Shown: positions 1-6,240, counted from the stretch's first letter. The stretch: DNA of 8,763 nucleotides from an uncultured Saprospiraceae bacterium (GCA_937959095.1 CALGLY010000594.1:1-8763); one strand, 5' to 3'. Program-made: numbers and translations. Notes: a model not told the origin generated them from the sequence alone.

Positions 1-48
1 CCATATTCCTTAAACAGCAACTTCTAAAAGTAAAAATCATAATTAAGC

Positions 49-1533
49 ATGACGCTTACGATACTGTTAGTACGAGTAGCAATAGCAGCCCTTATTCTTA
101 CATTGATAGTGGGCTTTGTATTGAAGAAACAAAAGAACTGGTTGATTTCTTATCTCCAGAATTTTACTGGGGCTTTATTCCTGTTTTCGGGTTGGGTGAA
201 AGCCGTAGATCCCTTGGGAACTGCCTACAAAATGGAGCAGTATTTCGGAGAGTTTCAATCTACGTTTGAAGGCACAGCGATGTCTTTTATTGCGCCTTTG
301 TTTCCTGCATTATCGGAATATGCCGTAGGCTTTTCGGTCTTTATGATTGTTTTTGAAATTGTCTTAGGATTGATGCTTATTTTAGGGACTTGGCCTAAAC
401 TTACGAGTTGGGCATTTTTCCTATTAGTTGCCTTTTTTACCGCACTCACAGGCTTTACGTATCTTACGGGCTACGTGCCGAATGATGTAAATTTCTTTGA
501 GTTTGGAAAATGGGGTAAATACGTGGAAACCAATATGAAAGTAACCGATTGTGGTTGCTTTGGGGATTTCTTGAAATTGAAACCTAAGGTCTCCTTTTTC
601 AAAGATGTCTTCTTGATGATTCCTGCTATCATTTTCTTGTTAGCGAACAAGCAATTTCATCAACTCTTTTCGCCTAGTTTGCGTACCTTGCTACCTATCG
701 CCTCTATCGTAGGTTTATTGATTTACTGCTTGAGTAATTATGTTTGGGATTTGCCACATGCTGATTTCCGTCCATTCAAAGCTGGTACAGATGTGGCGGC
801 ACAACGAGCTGTAGAAGAAGAAGCAATGAGCAATGTGCAAGTAACAGGCTATACCGTAACAAACAAAGAAACAGGCGAGCAAGTAGAAATTGCAATGGCA
901 GACTACGGGAAGGAGTATAAAAAATATCCGAAGGAGCAGTGGGAATTTGAACAAATTCGTACTAAACCTAGCATTGAACCTACAAAAATTAGCGAGTTCG
1001 CAGTGGAGCATGGTACAGAGGGGTATGAAATAACAGAGGATATTTTGCAAGGAGAAGGCTATGCTTTTATGATAGTAGCCGTAGATTTACAAGCACAAGA
1101 AGGTGTGCCTGTCAGAAGCATCCGAAGAGATTCTACCTATGCGATTGATACCCTTGCAGTACTAGACACGACCGAATTGATACGTCGCTTAGTAGAAGTG
1201 AAAGAAGTCCCTGTAGAAGAAGCTACTTATACATGGACGGACAAGTATAAAAAGCGATGGACAGAGGTGGTAAATCCTGTAGTAGCGGCAGCAGAAAAAG
1301 AAGGGATCAAAGTGTATAGTGTGACAAAATACACGCCACCAAGTAAGATTAAAAAATTCAAGGAAGTAATAGGAAGCGACTATCCATTCCACCTTGCAGA
1401 TGATATTTTATTGAAGACCATTATTCGCTCCAATCCAGGCGTAGTGCTTTGGAAAGATGGCGCAATCGTAGATAAATGGCATCATAATAAATTACCAAGC
1501 TTTGAAGAAATCAAAGCACAGCATATAAAATAA
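49..1533 (+). CDS. BT_3928-type DoxX/MauE-family membrane protein with thioredoxin-like C-terminal domain
   Basis: This 494-residue protein has a membrane-embedded N-terminal part and a long soluble tail. Hydrophobic segments lie near residues 5-25, 37-53, 78-113, 118-140, 184-200 and 212-232. The motif DCGCFGD (167-173) sits in the loop before the fifth segment and is typical of DoxX/MauE-like proteins, where the two cysteines are thought to be redox active. The tail (about 235-494) is probably periplasmic. From about 310 it reads like a thioredoxin/peroxiredoxin fold: strand at 338-347, helix at 403-418, strand at 420-426, then a conserved-looking segment at 448-482. It has no CxxC pair. 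About 50 residues (348-397) seem inserted after the first strand. The start ATG has an A-rich leader and no Shine-Dalgarno sequence, which is normal in Bacteroidota. The family assignment is from memory of its motifs. Its exact role is unknown; envelope redox chemistry is an inference. Confidence 0.82.
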   Translation: MTLTILLVRVAIAALILTLIVGFVLKKQKNWLISYLQNFTGALFLFSGWVKAVDPLGTAYKMEQYFGEFQSTFEGTAMSFIAPLFPALSEYAVGFSVFMIVFEIVLGLMLILGTWPKLTSWAFFLLVAFFTALTGFTYLTGYVPNDVNFFEFGKWGKYVETNMKVTDCGCFGDFLKLKPKVSFFKDVFLMIPAIIFLLANKQFHQLFSPSLRTLLPIASIVGLLIYCLSNYVWDLPHADFRPFKAGTDVAAQRAVEEEAMSNVQVTGYTVTNKETGEQVEIAMADYGKEYKKYPKEQWEFEQIRTKPSIEPTKISEFAVEHGTEGYEITEDILQGEGYAFMIVAVDLQAQEGVPVRSIRRDSTYAIDTLAVLDTTELIRRLVEVKEVPVEEATYTWTDKYKKRWTEVVNPVVAAAEKEGIKVYSVTKYTPPSKIKKFKEVIGSDYPFHLADDILLKTIIRSNPGVVLWKDGAIVDKWHHNKLPSFEEIKAQHIK

Positions 1534-1590
1534 ACGGTGGACGGACGGCTGCGCCTTGATGGTCGCTTCGCTCGACGGTAGACGGCAGGA
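1534..1590. repeat. GC-rich intergenic repeat, copy A
   Basis: This stretch begins on the first base after the stop codon of the DoxX-like gene. It is about two thirds G+C by count (38 of 56 bases over 1534-1589), clearly above the surrounding sequence. It shares the 14-mer CGCCTTGATGGTCG (1552-1565) and the 8-mer GACGGCAG (1581-1588) with the stretch at 3290-3376, in the same order. It contains several GACGG or GATGG words separated by small self-complementary pieces such as GGCTGCGCC and GTCG-N7-CGAC. It looks like a dispersed, modular palindrome-containing repeat. No coding role is apparent. Confidence 0.6.
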
Positions 1591-1619
1591 ATGTTATATT
1601 CTTAGTACCCTATAAGTCG

Positions 1620-1658
1620 GTGGGCTGAAATAACCATTATATTTTCATTTCAGCCCAC
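1620..1658 (+). terminator. Hairpin terminator after the DoxX-like gene
   Basis: GTGGGCTGAAAT (1620-1631) pairs perfectly with ATTTCAGCCCAC (1647-1658), giving a 12-bp stem with a 15-base AT-rich loop. It is followed by TAATTTATT, a weak U-rich stretch rather than a clean U tract. It lies 87 bases after the stop of the upstream gene and 36 bases before the ABC ATPase start. It could therefore end the first transcript or act in the leader of the second gene. Confidence 0.62.
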
Positions 1659-1694
1659 TAATTTATTGGTGTGGGACTTTATTAAAACGTTGAC

Positions 1695-2498
1695 ATGGCA
1701 TTATTCACAGATACGGATCAAGCGAATATAATATCACTAAAAGGAATCGACCAGAGTTATGATGGTGGCAAAAACTACATCATTAAGGATTTAGAATTCC
1801 TAGTAGAAAACAAACCCGACCAAGGGCAATTTGTGGTCTTAATGGGCATGTCGGGTTGCGGAAAATCGACAGTCTTGCGTTATATGGCAGGACTACAACA
1901 ACCTACGGCTGGGGAAGTAAAAATCAATAATCAAGCCGTTGGAGATTCGAATCGGGTGAGTGTGGTGTTTCAACGTTATTCTTCCTTGCCATGGATGACG
2001 GTACTGGAAAATGTCGCTTTAGCCCTGCGCTACAAAGGACTGACTAAGAATGAACGCCAAGATAAAGCTATGGAGATGATAGAAATGGTGGGCTTGGCAG
2101 GACATGAACATAAATACGCCCAATATCCCACGCTTTCGGGCGGGCAACTGCAACGCGTAGCTATAGCAAGAAGCCTACTCGCCAATCCTGAAATTCTGCT
2201 CATGGATGAGCCTTTCGGGGCATTGGATATTAATACACGCTTGCAAATGCAAGACTTGCTCACTAGTTTGTGGCTGAAATTTCATCCGACAATCGTCTTC
2301 GTGACGCATGACATTACAGAAGCAGTCTACTTAGGAGATGATGTTTATATTATGAAATCTGCGCCTTCCCAAATCGTAGAGCATTTGAAGATAGATCTTC
2401 CATTCAATCGTACTAGAGCAACCAAGCGCGAAGCACGTTTCACCGAGCTAGTGCATGAATTGGAAGATAAGATGATTCGAGTAGCGGAAATGGGGTAA
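1695..2498 (+). CDS. ABC transporter ATP-binding protein, nitrate/sulfonate/taurine type
   Basis: This 267-residue protein is a complete ABC ATPase of normal family length. Visible motifs are Walker A GMSGCGKST (51-59), Q-loop Gln93 followed by the LPW-TVLENV segment (98-107) typical of SsuB/TauB/NrtD proteins, signature LSGGQ (147-151), Walker B ILLMDE (167-172) with catalytic Glu172, D-loop GALD (175-178) and switch His205. It should bind and hydrolyse ATP on the cytoplasmic face of an importer for a small organic or inorganic anion. The substrate cannot be read from the ATPase. No permease or substrate-binding protein lies in the window, so its partners are elsewhere or just unseen. A dehydrogenase gene follows after 38 bases on the same strand, suggesting co-transcription. 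The ATG at 1695 leaves a normal N-terminus, and the leader has no Shine-Dalgarno sequence. Confidence 0.93.
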   Translation: MALFTDTDQANIISLKGIDQSYDGGKNYIIKDLEFLVENKPDQGQFVVLMGMSGCGKSTVLRYMAGLQQPTAGEVKINNQAVGDSNRVSVVFQRYSSLPWMTVLENVALALRYKGLTKNERQDKAMEMIEMVGLAGHEHKYAQYPTLSGGQLQRVAIARSLLANPEILLMDEPFGALDINTRLQMQDLLTSLWLKFHPTIVFVTHDITEAVYLGDDVYIMKSAPSQIVEHLKIDLPFNRTRATKREARFTELVHELEDKMIRVAEMG

Positions 2499-2536
2499 GA
2501 AAATATTTGCCTGCTTCTTTCAGAAAAAATAAATCA

Positions 2537-3289
2537 ATGCAATTTAAAGATAAAGTAGTAGTAATCACGGGTTCAGGTTCAGGTATTGGACGCGGTGCAG
2601 CCTTGCATTTTGCGAAAGAAGGCGCGAAAGTGGTCGTTTCGGATATTAATAAGAAAAATGGAAAAGAAACGGTTCGGCGAATAGAAGCAGAAGGCGGCAA
2701 AGCTATCTTTATCGCTGCTAACGTAGCTAACTACGAAGAAGTACAAGCCCTAATGCAAGGTGCTGTAAAAGAATTCGGAAGCTTGGATATAGCTATCAAT
2801 AATGCAGGACTAGGTGGCCCGACGGTAAAAACAGCCAAGCAAGATTTAAAGGATTGGGATTTGGTAATAGCCGTTAATCAAACTGGCGTTTTCTATTGCA
2901 TGAAAGAAGCTTTGACACAGATGGAAAAGCAAGGAAGTGGCTGCATTGTGAATATTTCCTCTATGGCAGGATTACGCGGCTTACCGAATCAATTGCCCTA
3001 TACTGCCAGCAAACATGCTGTGATAGGAATGACCAAAACGGCGGCTTTGGAATACGCTAAGCGCGGTATTCGGGTAAATGCGGTTTGCCCAGTCTTCACT
3101 ACTACTCCACTACTCGATTTACTGTTCCAATCCAAAGAAGGCATTGATAAAATGCTACTTCAAACCATTCCTGTGCGTCGCTTTGGTGAAGTGAGTGATA
3201 TTGTAAATGCCATTGCTTGGCTCTGCGATGAAGGATCGAGCTTTGTAACTGGAATGGCTTTGCCTATTGATGGTGGACAAAGTGCTTAG
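2537..3289 (+). CDS. Short-chain dehydrogenase/reductase (classical SDR)
   Basis: From the ATG at 2537 this encodes 250 residues, the usual size of a classical SDR. An in-frame TTG at 2507 would add ten residues without homology to the fold, so I prefer the ATG, which places the first strand FKDKVVVITG at the terminus as expected. Motifs are the Rossmann glycine motif TGSGSGIG (11-18), Asp36 at the end of the second strand (suggesting NAD rather than NADP), NNAG (88-91), and the catalytic tetrad Asn114, Ser142, Tyr155 and Lys159 in YTASK. The usual Pro-Gly after strand six is Pro185-Val186 here. The C-terminus GMALPIDGGQSA is typical. The substrate is unknown: sugar, alcohol, steroid-like and acyl substrates all occur in this family. 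It is probably co-transcribed with the ABC ATPase gene just upstream. Its stop is followed at once by a GC-rich repeat. Confidence 0.92.
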   Translation: MQFKDKVVVITGSGSGIGRGAALHFAKEGAKVVVSDINKKNGKETVRRIEAEGGKAIFIAANVANYEEVQALMQGAVKEFGSLDIAINNAGLGGPTVKTAKQDLKDWDLVIAVNQTGVFYCMKEALTQMEKQGSGCIVNISSMAGLRGLPNQLPYTASKHAVIGMTKTAALEYAKRGIRVNAVCPVFTTTPLLDLLFQSKEGIDKMLLQTIPVRRFGEVSDIVNAIAWLCDEGSSFVTGMALPIDGGQSA

Positions 3290-3376
3290 GACGGGTGACT
3301 TCGCCAGCCTCTCGGCAGGCAAGCTTGACGGGCGGGTTCGCCTTGATGGTCGTCCGTACGGACTTGACGGCAGACG
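3290..3376. repeat. GC-rich intergenic repeat, copy B
   Basis: This stretch starts directly after the stop codon of the SDR gene and is about 65% G+C by count (57 of 87 bases). It contains three copies of CTTGAYGG at 3324-3331, 3342-3349 and 3363-3370, two TTCGCC words (3300-3305 and 3337-3342), and the perfect 12-base palindrome GTCCGTACGGAC (3352-3363). It shares CGCCTTGATGGTCG and GACGGCAG with the copy at 1534-1590, but the pieces between them differ. Copy B also has an extra 5' module with a GCCT-N6-AGGC mini-hairpin. The pattern suggests a modular dispersed element whose small hairpins vary while the GAYGG separators are kept. Confidence 0.6.
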
Positions 3377-3439
3377 AATGGAGAATTAAGGAGTAGAAAT
3401 GAACTACTCCTTAATTCTCCATTTTTAATTTTTAATTTT
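3377..3439 (+). terminator. Strong intrinsic terminator between convergent genes
   Basis: A perfect 20-bp stem is formed by 3377-3396 and 3404-3423 around the 7-base loop AAATGAA. On the plus strand it is followed by a T-rich run (TTTTAATTTTTAATTTT), so it should end the ABC ATPase-SDR transcript efficiently. The T-run lies inside the 3' end of the convergent 7TM-HD gene, whose stop is at 3425-3427. Read on the minus strand the hairpin follows that stop by one base but has no U tract, so it is weaker in that direction. Confidence 0.88.
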
Positions 3440-3445
3440 CAATTC
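3411..3445. repeat. Heptanucleotide tandem repeat
   Basis: Five consecutive 7-base units can be read: TTAATTC, TCCATTT, TTAATTT, TTAATTT and TCAATTC (3411-3445), close to a TTAATTY consensus. The complementary register continues in the left arm of the adjacent hairpin as GAATGGA and GAATTAA (3376-3389). The repeat spans the terminator and the last codons of the 7TM-HD gene, and supplies its stop codon. Confidence 0.6.
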
Positions 3446-5530
3446 CCCCTCTTCTTTCTTATCCTCTGGGTATTCCACGCGCACATGATGGATATTGCGT
3501 AATAACGATTTCCAGCAAGTCCGGCAACGCTCCAACTCATCGAAGGTCAATTCGGACTCTTCTAATTGTCCTGTTGTAATTTTTCCATTTATGACTTTAT
3601 CTACCATTCCGTCAATATCTTGACCTGTCGGATTTTTCAGACTTTTGCAAGCTGCCTCTATGGAATCGGCAACCATCATAATGGTTTGCTCTTTGGTAGT
3701 AGGACGCGGGCCAGGATAGCGAAAGATGCTTTCATCGAACTCCTTATCTGGGTTTTCCTTCATGTAGGTTCGATAAAAATATTCTACGCGCGTAGTGCCA
3801 TGATGCGTTTCTATGAAATCTATAATGATACGCGGCAAACGTGCTTTTTTAGCCAATTTCACGCCTTCTGTCACGTGCGCGATAATCATTTTTGCACTAT
3901 CCAAGGTAGATAATTCATCGTGTGGGTTTTCGCCTTTTTGGTTTTCAATATAATATAAAGGATTTGCTGTTTTTCCAATATCGTGATAAAGTGCCGCTGC
4001 TTTTACCAATAGGGCATCCGCACCTATCTCGGTAGCTGCTGCTTCACAAAGATTCGCTACTTGCAAAGAATGTTGTAGTGTCCCTGGTGCTTTCAAGGAT
4101 AGTTCCTTGAGCAATGGACGATTCATATCCGATAATTCTATCAAAGAATTAGTAGAAGTAAATCCAAATAAGCGTTCCAAAATAGGCACTAGCGGATAGG
4201 CAAGTAAGGTGAGGACAACATTCAGAAATAACCAAGCAAAAATCTGCGTATCAATACTAAAAATATTGCCTTCTTGAATTAAGGAAAGCCCAATGAAGGT
4301 AGCTGTATAAGCCAAAAAGATAAACAAAATAGAACGGAAAAACTCGCTCATATTCCGAGAATCGACTGTTCCTAAAATTGCTACGATACCTACAATAATT
4401 TGCATAAAGGTAAACTCATAGCCAAGCGACGACAAAAAGCTCGCTATCAATACGACAATGATATGTGTAAATAAGGCTAACTGACTATTTCCAAAATGCT
4501 TAATCACGATAGGGACGATACAGAACGGAATAATATACGCACTCATCACATTGGCATTCTCGACTAAGTAGACCAAATAGCCATAAATCGCCAACCACAT
4601 TAAGATAAATACAAACTTATTGAAGGACTCAAAGTAAGTAGGATGATAGCGTTGGATATAAAACAAAAATACGCCGACAATTAAGGCAGTTAATAGGAAA
4701 TAGCCCCCTAATACCCAATAGCCTGAACGATCTTTAGTTACTTCCTTTTCATATTTTCCTCGATAAGAAACGAGTTTTTCATAAATATCGTCGGTGATGG
4801 CTGCGCCTTTACTCACAATTCGTTCTCCCTTCTGCACTACACCTTTAGTAGAAGGAATGGAATCGAAATATTCATCTCGAAAGCGATTGGTAAGCGTTTT
4901 GCTATAGGTAATATTAGGTTTAATAATGGATTCTAAAATAGGGAATAAAAATTCTGGTTCGGTTAAATTCCCATAGGCAGATGGATTGCCGAGTATGTTT
5001 TTGGCCGCGTTTAGGTCTTGTAAATTACCGAGCGTTTGAGTTTGGGTAGTACTTCCACGCACGACATTTAGCGCGAATTCATTGCCTTTCCCTTCATGTT
5101 CGGGCGCGAGTTGAAGAATGCCCTTCTCATAAATTTGTTGCAGTAATTTATTGCCTTGTTTAATATAGGAATTGGGTTTCTTCACGACATCTACAAATAT
5201 CGTGCCTGCTTGAGCAGTTTCTAATTCCGTATTGAATGCCTTCAAGAAAGCAGTTTCTTGCTCTTGGAGTGCATTTTGATTGAGTTCGTAATAAGGAGAA
5301 AATTCAGAATCGCGTTCGGTACGCTCGGAACGCATTTCGGAGTCTGATTTTTTTATAGGAATATCAAAAGGCGCGTAGAGATCATCATATCCCCATGTAT
5401 TGCCTTGTTCAAATTGGTACTTAAAGCGCACATTGTTCGGAAATAACACACTAATGAATGCTATAACCAACAAAACGAGCAAATACTTAAGTATTGTTTG
5501 CGCTTGTTCTGTCCGTTTCTTGATGTCCAT
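3425..5530 (-). CDS. pgpH: 7TM-HD phosphohydrolase, predicted cyclic-di-AMP phosphodiesterase (PgpH type)
   Basis: This 701-residue membrane protein has the full 7TMR-HD layout. There is one N-terminal helix (about 15-31), an extracytoplasmic domain (about 32-268) and about seven helices between 270 and 455 (near 271-292, 304-323, 330-345, 351-370, 375-389, 397-418 and 429-452). A cytoplasmic HD domain follows (about 480-690). Metal-binding residues expected for PgpH-like enzymes are visible: His487 in TLQHS, His516-Asp517 in YHDIGK, His537, His552, His576/His577 in ETHHG and Asp622 in VADSIEAA. In Listeria, PgpH hydrolyses cyclic di-AMP to pApA; the length here is close to that protein. This specificity is inferred from family, not shown. 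The last residues ELKIKN and the stop codon derive from a 7-base tandem repeat. The gene stands alone, convergent with the SDR gene and with a 461-base upstream gap. The start ATG has no Shine-Dalgarno sequence. Confidence 0.92.
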   Translation of the reverse strand: MDIKKRTEQAQTILKYLLVLLVIAFISVLFPNNVRFKYQFEQGNTWGYDDLYAPFDIPIKKSDSEMRSERTERDSEFSPYYELNQNALQEQETAFLKAFNTELETAQAGTIFVDVVKKPNSYIKQGNKLLQQIYEKGILQLAPEHEGKGNEFALNVVRGSTTQTQTLGNLQDLNAAKNILGNPSAYGNLTEPEFLFPILESIIKPNITYSKTLTNRFRDEYFDSIPSTKGVVQKGERIVSKGAAITDDIYEKLVSYRGKYEKEVTKDRSGYWVLGGYFLLTALIVGVFLFYIQRYHPTYFESFNKFVFILMWLAIYGYLVYLVENANVMSAYIIPFCIVPIVIKHFGNSQLALFTHIIVVLIASFLSSLGYEFTFMQIIVGIVAILGTVDSRNMSEFFRSILFIFLAYTATFIGLSLIQEGNIFSIDTQIFAWLFLNVVLTLLAYPLVPILERLFGFTSTNSLIELSDMNRPLLKELSLKAPGTLQHSLQVANLCEAAATEIGADALLVKAAALYHDIGKTANPLYYIENQKGENPHDELSTLDSAKMIIAHVTEGVKLAKKARLPRIIIDFIETHHGTTRVEYFYRTYMKENPDKEFDESIFRYPGPRPTTKEQTIMMVADSIEAACKSLKNPTGQDIDGMVDKVINGKITTGQLEESELTFDELERCRTCWKSLLRNIHHVRVEYPEDKKEEGELKIKN

Positions 5531-5597
5531 TTAATCAATTAAAATTCGAAATCAGATGCCAAGAATCAGTGAGAAAACTTCTTGACATCTCTTTTGT

Positions 5598-5649
5598 CTA
5601 GACTTTCCTGAAACCAATAGTTATCAATATCAGTATTGGGAGAGTCTAG
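5598..5649. other. Imperfect long hairpin in intergenic region
   Basis: CTAGACTTTCC (5598-5608) pairs with GGGAGAGTCTAG near its outer end, with one G-T wobble. After a 6-base bulge, CAATA (5615-5619) pairs with TATTG (5634-5638). The total is 16 base pairs around a 14-base loop (5620-5633). No T tract follows on either strand, so it does not look like a simple terminator. It may be an operator-like inverted repeat or an RNA structure; the function is unknown. Confidence 0.4.
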
Positions 5650-5742
5650 TTTAGTATCACAAGATAGAAACAAGATTTGATATTCAGAAAGGAAAGGAAA
5701 CAGTGTCTATAATATATTAAATGTATCTAGTACATCAACCCG

Positions 5743-5769
5743 TTGCTAGATCTAATTCTTGTATTTTTG
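5743..5769 (+). promoter_or_regulatory. Candidate Bacteroidota-type promoter for the 64-residue gene
   Basis: TATTTTTG (5762-5769) matches the Bacteroidota -7 consensus TAnnTTTG exactly. A TTG (5743-5745) lies 16 bases upstream, close to the usual spacing of the -33 element. Transcription would start near 5776 and give a leader of about 215 bases before the ATG at 5992. In AT-rich DNA such a match can occur by chance. Confidence 0.35.
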
Positions 5770-5953
5770 AGAAAAAAACATATTTACTCATTACTAAAAA
5801 TTCAGAAAACTTTACATCAAAGTAATATTTCCAAAATATTCTGTCATTCTTTTTCAACACGACTTTCGTGTATAAAAATATTTTACCAGTCAAGAATAGC
5901 AGTAATATAAGAGCTTTTGATCTAAACCTTAATATTATATGTGTAACTATTTA

Positions 5954-5983
5954 ATGGGCTACAAGGAGGTGGAATACCTATAA
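5954..5983 (+). promoter_or_regulatory. Strong Shine-Dalgarno sequence within a nine-codon mini-ORF
   Basis: AAGGAGGT (5963-5970) is an excellent match to the 16S anti-Shine-Dalgarno sequence and the only such site I noticed before a gene here. It lies 21 bases before the ATG at 5992, too far for normal initiation. It falls inside an ORF ATG 5954 to TAA 5983 that would encode MGYKEVEYL and that ends 8 bases before the downstream ATG. AGGT (5967-5970) can also pair with ACCT (5976-5979) across GGAAT, which would partly hide the site. Alternatives are initiation at a rare in-frame ATA codon (5980) at normal spacing, or chance. Confidence 0.4.
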
Positions 5984-5991
5984 GATTAAAT

Positions 5992-6186
5992 ATGAGTAAT
6001 AATACATCAGCTTCAAACAATACTCTTCAACTTGTTGCTTTAGAATTGTTAGAAGAAAGCGAAAATAAGGATCGTTATCGAATAGGTTTTGAATTTGATG
6101 GAAAAATAAAAGATGCGCGAGGAGAAATTGATATTTTCAATGATATTAGCGGCGAATTTTACACACAAATAGTTATAGAACATTAA
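5992..6186 (+). CDS. Small acidic protein of unknown function (64 residues)
   Basis: I do not recognise this protein. It starts with an Asn/Ser/Thr-rich segment (residues 2-11), continues with a likely helix LQLVALELLEESE (12-24), and ends in a segment that looks beta-forming (RYRIGFEFDGKIKD at 28-41, then GEFYTQIVIEH at 54-64). It has 13 acidic and 6 Lys/Arg residues, no cysteine, no signal peptide and no membrane segment, so it is probably cytosolic. The ATG at 5992 is the only ordinary start in frame after the stop at 5944-5946. A well-formed bidirectional terminator follows within 7 bases and a candidate promoter lies upstream, which supports a real single-gene unit. Its long leader carries an oddly placed Shine-Dalgarno sequence. 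Small regulatory, immunity-like or precursor peptides are all possible, but nothing in the sequence selects among them. Confidence 0.6.
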   Translation: MSNNTSASNNTLQLVALELLEESENKDRYRIGFEFDGKIKDARGEIDIFNDISGEFYTQIVIEH

Positions 6187-6192
6187 TAAAAT

Positions 6193-6240
6193 AGAAGAGC
6201 GACTATGTACAAGTACGATATTTCTACATAGCCCTCTTTT
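6193..6240. terminator. Bidirectional terminator between convergent genes
   Basis: CTATGTA (6203-6209) pairs with TACATAG (6225-6231). The stem extends outward through a mismatch and one bulged base, pairing AGAAGAG with CTCTTTT, with a 15-base loop. A T-run ends the plus-strand side (to 6240) and an A-rich run (AATAAAATAG) precedes it, giving a U tract in the minus direction too. It lies between the stop of the 64-residue gene (6186) and that of the acetyltransferase gene (6248) and can serve both. Confidence 0.75.

Larger units (their letters stand above)
5531..5991. other. AT-rich intergenic region between divergent genes
   Basis: This 461-base stretch separates the minus-strand 7TM-HD gene from the plus-strand 64-residue gene and should hold the promoters of both. 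I see an imperfect 52-base hairpin (5598-5649), a candidate promoter (5743-5769), a perfect 6-bp hairpin ACACGA-CTT-TCGTGT (5857-5871), and a strong Shine-Dalgarno sequence inside a mini-ORF (5954-5983). The tetramer CTAG, usually scarce in bacteria, occurs four times within 5598-5749. I found no Bacteroidota-type promoter match for the 7TM-HD gene on the minus strand. No RNA gene of a known class is recognisable. Confidence 0.5.

Noticed and set aside
715..1050. A 111-codon minus-strand ORF within the DoxX-like gene
   Set aside because: It is rich in Cys, Phe and His with no plausible protein character, and lies opposite a well-supported gene.
2507..2536. Upstream TTG start for the SDR gene
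   Set aside because: The ten added residues do not belong to the Rossmann fold, and the ATG at 2537 places the first strand at the normal distance from the N-terminus.
3566..3913. A 115-codon plus-strand ORF opposite the HD domain
   Set aside because: It is a shadow of the strongly conserved HD phosphohydrolase coding sequence, with no recognisable motifs.
5721..5825. A 34-codon ORF in the intergenic region, with a further open stretch in frame after its stop
   Set aside because: It has no ribosome site or recognisable motif, and the very AT-rich composition gives hydrophobic, Asn/Lys/Ile-rich open frames by chance. A decayed gene cannot be excluded but is not supported.
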